From Lepidostoma basale (taxonomy: Eukaryota; Arthropoda; Insecta; Trichoptera; Lepidostomatidae), in assembly GCA_022606425.2 (NCBI GenBank), contig JAHDVF020001251.1, positions 1,350,501-1,414,500 of the forward strand: DNA of 64,000 nucleotides, in the 5' to 3' direction. Of this stretch, positions 60,241 through 64,000 are shown piece by piece (within the stretch, counting starts at the first letter, position 1; every line of letters starts with the position of its first letter). The notes under the pieces are model-generated. The model was not told where the DNA came from. It saw only the letters and a list, made by a program, of their open reading frames with translations, and did not search any database. The translations under genes and the position numbers were made by a program.

Positions 60241-61234
60241 GCCTCAGTACACTTACTTTCTAGATATGCCTCGTATTTATATACAAATTTCAGTTGCAAT
60301 ACAATATTTGTAGAAGCATATAATTGGCCATGTTTTGTTGTATCTATGTGTTTGGATATGTTTATTAAAATCGCTATTTGTTACCCTTAATAAAAATATA
60401 AATAAAATATTATATAACGGGCGGACATTAGACGCTTGCCAATCAATGGCGGTACACCCATAGAAGCCCAGAAGCCCGGCTTGCGTAAGAAATTTTGAAT
60501 CAAACCCCCCAAATCTAAGTAATCATGCCCCCGCATAAACCAACAACCCACCAAATCACCATCCCATCTGATATTCCCATCATCCCACTATTTTTTTTTA
60601 AATTTAATTATTTCGCTTACAAGGCTTATATTTCTAAACAATAATATTGTATAAATCAGAAAAGGTGCTTAAAATATATTTTAGCAAACAAAGATAAAAA
60701 AATATTCATGTAATTAATAAATTTTTTTGAGAGAAATTCGTGGGAAATACTAAAGTAACGAAAAAAATTATAATATTTTTAACTGGTATTATATTTCAAG
60801 GAGTCTTCAATCGAATTTTTCTTGAAATGTGTTGAATATAAAATATTTTTTTGTTATAATCGGTAGAAAGTTCCGTCGGTTTGAAAAAAAATTCTAATTA
60901 CGTAAATATCTGTTTTTCCCGCGAAGATATTAATATTTTCTATAAATAAATCGCCATTCGTAATACAATACCTTGAAAAAAATTAAGAAATATTTCGAAA
61001 GTATAATTTTCTAATAAAATTCTGTTCTATTAGTTTTAAATATTCTGTTATTATTAACGAATGTAATTGAAATATTTAAATGAGGGAAAGCGATCCAATT
61101 AGTGACAGGTATCCAATAGTTGACCAAGAAACGTCAAATACTTGTGATTATGATAAGAACACGTCTGTTTTTCTCATTATCTTCTTCTTCATTGTCATAT
61201 GTCATTTGATAATGCCTAAAGGGAAACATACCAT
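60241..61234. other. no recognisable gene
   Basis: AT-rich, low-complexity sequence. No repeat or coding signal recognised. Confidence 0.5.
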
Positions 61235-61450
61235 TCCCGCATGACAGCATGAGCCAAATCGATGTAAAGGGTATTATAGCTATCATAGTGATTCTCGTGA
61301 CATATGATACGTAGCTAATCTATCGCCATTTTATTGTCACGTGAATTCTAAACCAGACAGTGTGACAATCACACTGCTCTTGCCGGGAATCGAACCCGAA
61401 ACCTTCGGGGTGGCAGTCAATGCACTTACCAGTCGCCCACGAAGGTCGTT
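61235..61450 (-). mobile_element. SINE1, minus strand
   Basis: Minus gaccttcgtgggcgactggt and gggttcgattcccggc; body atgagccaaatcgatgtaaa. 3' end clipped before attttgttgaatc. Confidence 0.82.
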
Positions 61451-61592
61451 CGAATATTAAAACTTACGTTTTAAAAATATACGTTTTCTGCTTCTTCTTT
61501 TTTTTCGTTTTCATTATTATACTATTTAACGTTTAGTTTTACCTTATTGTTCAAGCAACAATATATTATTAATACAACTGAAAACGATTGTT

Positions 61593-61749
61593 CTCTTCTT
61601 CTTCTTCCTTAGCCTATTCCCGTCCACTAAAGCCTCCTCCATTCGCTTCTAGGTCAGTCTGTCCTGTGCAGACTGCATCCAGGTTATTCCGACATATCTG
61701 TTCAGGTCATCCTTCCACCGTAGTTGCGGTCTCCCTGCAGCCGTCCACG
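61593..61749 (-). pseudogene. LINE-C 3' fragment
   Basis: ttcttcttcttccttagcct, attcccgtccac, ctgtcctgtgcagactgcat and ccttccaccgtagttgcggt. Short deletions relative to 41390. Confidence 0.7.
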
Positions 61750-61761
61750 GCAAAGAGAAGT

Positions 61762-61920
61762 GGGCATATTATGTGAATAACATGTTTCGCCTGTGTAAGG
61801 CATTTTTTTGTAATGTTTTTAATAGGCGAAACATGTCATTCGCATAAAATATAATAAAACTTCTATAAAACAGACGTTTTCAATTGTTTACATTTTTTAA
61901 ATGTGGAAGTTGAAATCATT
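61762..61920. repeat. HHR-1 foldback
   Basis: aacatgtttcgcctgtgtaa (minus motif) and aataggcgaaacatgtcatt (plus motif) face each other across a T-rich spacer; right end aaaacttctataaaacagac, gttttcaattg. Confidence 0.55.
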
Positions 61921-62037
61921 GTTCAAGAAACAATTGATACTTTTTTGTTATTTCTTCATTCATTCTTTCATGTGCAAACCCTCTTAATGACACTTAAATT
62001 ATAACATTATAGCAAACTTTCTAAAGCAGTTATAAAT

Positions 62038-62282
62038 ATCATCATTTTGTTGAATCGCTCTTTACATCATGACAGCATGAGCCAAATGGATGTAAAGGGT
62101 ATTATAGCTATCATAGTGATTCTTGTGACATGTGATAGGTAGCTAATCTATCGCCATTTTATTGTCACGTGAATTCTACACCAGACCAAAGACAGTGTGA
62201 CAATCACAATCCCTCGCCGGGAATCGAACCCGGAACCTTCGTGGTGGCAGTCAATGCACTTACCACTCGGCCACGAAGGTCG
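62038..62282 (-). mobile_element. SINE1, full length with 7-bp target duplication
   Basis: atatcat flanks the element (62037-62043 region and 62285-62291). Minus head gaccttcgtggccgagtggt and gggttcgattcccggcg; end attttgttgaatcgctcttt. Complete in structure. Confidence 0.88.
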
Positions 62283-62291
62283 TCGATATCA

Positions 62292-62650
62292 TACAATAGT
62301 TTTAAAAAGTTAACATCTGAAACAAAAGAAAAGCGAAATACATTCTTAATACAATAGTAAAACCCATTATTGCAGAGTTTCATTTTCGAATGGAAAAAAA
62401 ATGGGTCGTAAAGCAAACGAGAGAAAACATTAGAGTGCCATCGAAAAAAAAATGTGGAAAACAAAAGCTTGCACCAACAACAACCCCCCACCCCGACGAT
62501 TCACCCTAAACTGAGTTCGTTAGCGGAACAGAAACAAAAGGCCGGGTTGGCATACCATTTTATGGGAAATAGAGAAGGGTTCGTTTCCCGTTGGATAGAA
62601 AGGCTAATGAACGAAATGTATGGATCAAAAAAAAAATACATGTTACGTTA
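62292..62650. other. no recognisable gene
   Basis: Unique AT-rich sequence. ORF 62454-62651 has no recognised domain. Confidence 0.5.
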
Positions 62651-63400
62651 AAAACTAACTAACTAACTAACCATCACGTCGTTACACTTGAGGGGTAGGC
62701 AGAGTGGATGCATCGCCACATTGTTCTATACTGACGTAACTCTCGCGCGTGTTCTACATTTACACATCGTGACATGCATGCTCGTAGATTGTTTCTACTT
62801 CGAACATGGCCGCATTTCAGTAATTGATTTATTTGCTCACACAAAGTCTTCCTTGGCCTTCCTCGACTTCTTTTTTCATTCACACTACTTTTATATATAT
62901 ATATCTTTTTAACCATTATTCCATCATCCAATCGTTGCCATATATCCAAATCTCCATCTTTGTGACCTTTTCTTAATTTTATTTATTGCGCATTCTTCCG
63001 CCTTACATTATTTCCTTGCTTCTTTATTAGATATTATATTGTACATTGTTTTCTCGCACATTAAATATTAATAAATCAATTTTATAATTCATAGAGCGCC
63101 ATTTTTATGAATTACACATCTCAAGGGCGCTGTAGAAAGTGCTCCGTTTTATGAAATAGTTAAAAATAAACATATTTAGAATGAGGGCTGCACCCAACGC
63201 AGTCGATCAACCCTTATTATCAGGAACGGATAATTTGAAAAGGTGCGTTTTAAGTCTCGATCTAAACTCTGACTGATTCTCAATGCGCTTAAGGTCTGCT
63301 GGATTGTTTTCCCGCACATTCTTCTAAGTGATCTCATTTCTACCGCATTCGTCCTATTTTCATACTTATTATGCCAGCTCCAAGCTTCACTAATTTGCCT
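62651..63400 (-). pseudogene. LINE-A copy split by L2-J
   Basis: (CTAA)n, catcacgtcgttacacttga, then minus SSVNEKRSRGRPRKTL, EQINQLLKCGHVRSRNN, ACMSRCVNVEHARELRQ. The coding upstream part resumes at 63303: reverse of NAVEMRSLRRMCG and GEAWSWHNKYENRTNA. The interruption is L2-J. Confidence 0.82.
63063..63302 (-). mobile_element. L2-J insertion with 18-bp target duplication
   Basis: attgttttctcgcacatt (63045-63062) and attgttttcccgcacatt (63303-63320) flank it with one mismatch. Minus strand: LKTHLFKLSVPDNKG-like end, gtgcagccctcattctaaat, tacagcgcccttgagatgtg, ggcgctctatgaattataaa. Only the last coding residues and the 3' UTR are present. Confidence 0.85.
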
Positions 63401-63687
63401 ATTTTATTTTCGCAATCGGTCCAAATATTTTCACAGCGATATGCCCGCGGTTCTCTTGTTTGAATCTTTTTCATTCTAGACAGAAAAAAAATGATGGATC
63501 AATTGGGACAATAGCTCACGTACAATGGACGATGACAAATGCGACACAAAAAAAAAATAGCGAGGAAATGAACGATTCGTGGAATACCGAATTCTGTCAG
63601 GAGACAATAACAGATTTATATGAATAACAGTTATTCTTTTGTTGTGGTTTATTGTGTTACTGCTATAATTCCAGGAATGTCTTTCAA
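63401..63687. other. no recognisable gene
   Basis: AT-rich sequence; the short minus ORF at 63476-63718 has no recognised domain. Confidence 0.5.
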
Positions 63688-63735
63688 TAGAAATTAAATC
63701 AAACGATGTTTTTTTCAAGAACTACTTTCACTATT
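63688..63735 (-). repeat. HHR-4 arm fragment
   Basis: aaatcaaacgatgttttttt, caagaactactttcactatt matches the left arm of the 45050 foldback. Confidence 0.45.
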
Positions 63736-63737
63736 GC

Positions 63738-64000
63738 CATTCCAAAAAAACAAATAAAAAAACTTCAATCTGCGTTCAATGCAGCAGCAAGACTCATAAA
63801 AGGCATTCCAAAAAAGTCCCATACAACACAACATCTCAAAGAACTTCAATGGCTTAAGAGTCCAGAAAGAATCCAGTAAACTCTGCTGGACAGTCTTCAA
63901 AGCGCTACATGGAATGGCTCCAAATTATATAACCGAACTCTGTATAACAGACAGCCTAAATAAATACAAGGAAATCCACACTTCAGGCGAACTCCTCGGC
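63738..64000 (+). pseudogene. L2-J copy running off the window
   Basis: IPKKQIKKLQSAFNAAARLI, GIPKKSHTTQHLKELQWLKS and, after a 2-base loss near 63879, SAGQSSKRYMEWLQ; then sequence for the NSKKSTLRSANSSA region. Nearly identical in order to 28700-28990. The 3' end lies outside. Confidence 0.8.

Overview
This window looks like repeat-dense, AT-rich nuclear DNA from an insect or another arthropod. I cannot name the order. The grounds are a mass of 3'-truncated LINEs, tRNA-derived SINEs, Helitron-type ends, a pogo/Tigger-type element, long intergenic or intronic AT-rich stretches and intron-type splice signals. There are no bacterial-style operons. I recognise no intact host protein-coding gene. 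Nearly every longer open reading frame is a piece of a LINE reverse-transcriptase C-terminal region, a strand shadow of one, or a translated simple repeat.

Family names used here are my own labels. LINE-A is the dominant family (RTE-like). Its C-terminal protein carries motifs such as LMYGSEAW, LRWFGHMERM, RGRPRKTW and LSAYPFGETA. It ends in ggcgtgatgg followed by a (TTAG)n tail; subfamily A2 ends in (TTG)n or (TTTG)n. LINE-B, C, D, E, F, G, H, I, Q, R, T and others are different LINEs, mostly represented by 3' ends with (GAA)n tails. L2-J is a CR1/L2-like LINE. LINE-K is jockey/R1-like. ChimL is a non-autonomous element of roughly 620-690 bp whose 3' end copies the LINE-A tail and whose 5' part resembles hammerhead-bearing elements. 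SINE1 and SINE2 are two tRNA-derived SINEs. HHR-1, HHR-2, HHR-3, HHR-4 and HHR-M are families of short foldback or Penelope/retrozyme-like repeats that carry hammerhead-ribozyme-like motifs.

Layout: 1-12 kb has ChimL copies, LINE-A fragments and a LINE-B insertion with an intact target duplication. 12-23 kb has HHR foldbacks, a hammerhead element inserted in LINE-A with an 11-bp duplication, a TTAA-flanked element and LINE-D/K pieces. 23-30 kb has LINE-K, SINE1/2, the most canonical hammerhead motif, a candidate recursive splice site and L2-J nested in LINE-A. 30-39 kb has LINE-K copies, a LINE-A insertion with a palindromic 5' junction, a ChimL copy between oppositely facing HHR-M copies and a full-length ChimL with a 25-bp duplication. 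39-47 kb has a Tigger-like element, LINE-C/E/I/Q ends, L2-J and the longest LINE-A. 47-54 kb has further LINEs, a satellite-like array and an HHR-4 inserted in LINE-A. 54-64 kb has LINE-C/E/F, a long (AT)n, two Helitron-like elements, SINE1 copies and L2-J inserted in LINE-A.

The biology visible here is parasitic. LINE-A appears to supply the 3'-end recognition signal that ChimL copies. Ribozyme-like motifs recur in several unrelated repeat families. Two candidate recursive splice sites on the plus strand (near 1822 and 28157) suggest the window may lie in a long intron of a plus-strand gene whose exons are outside.
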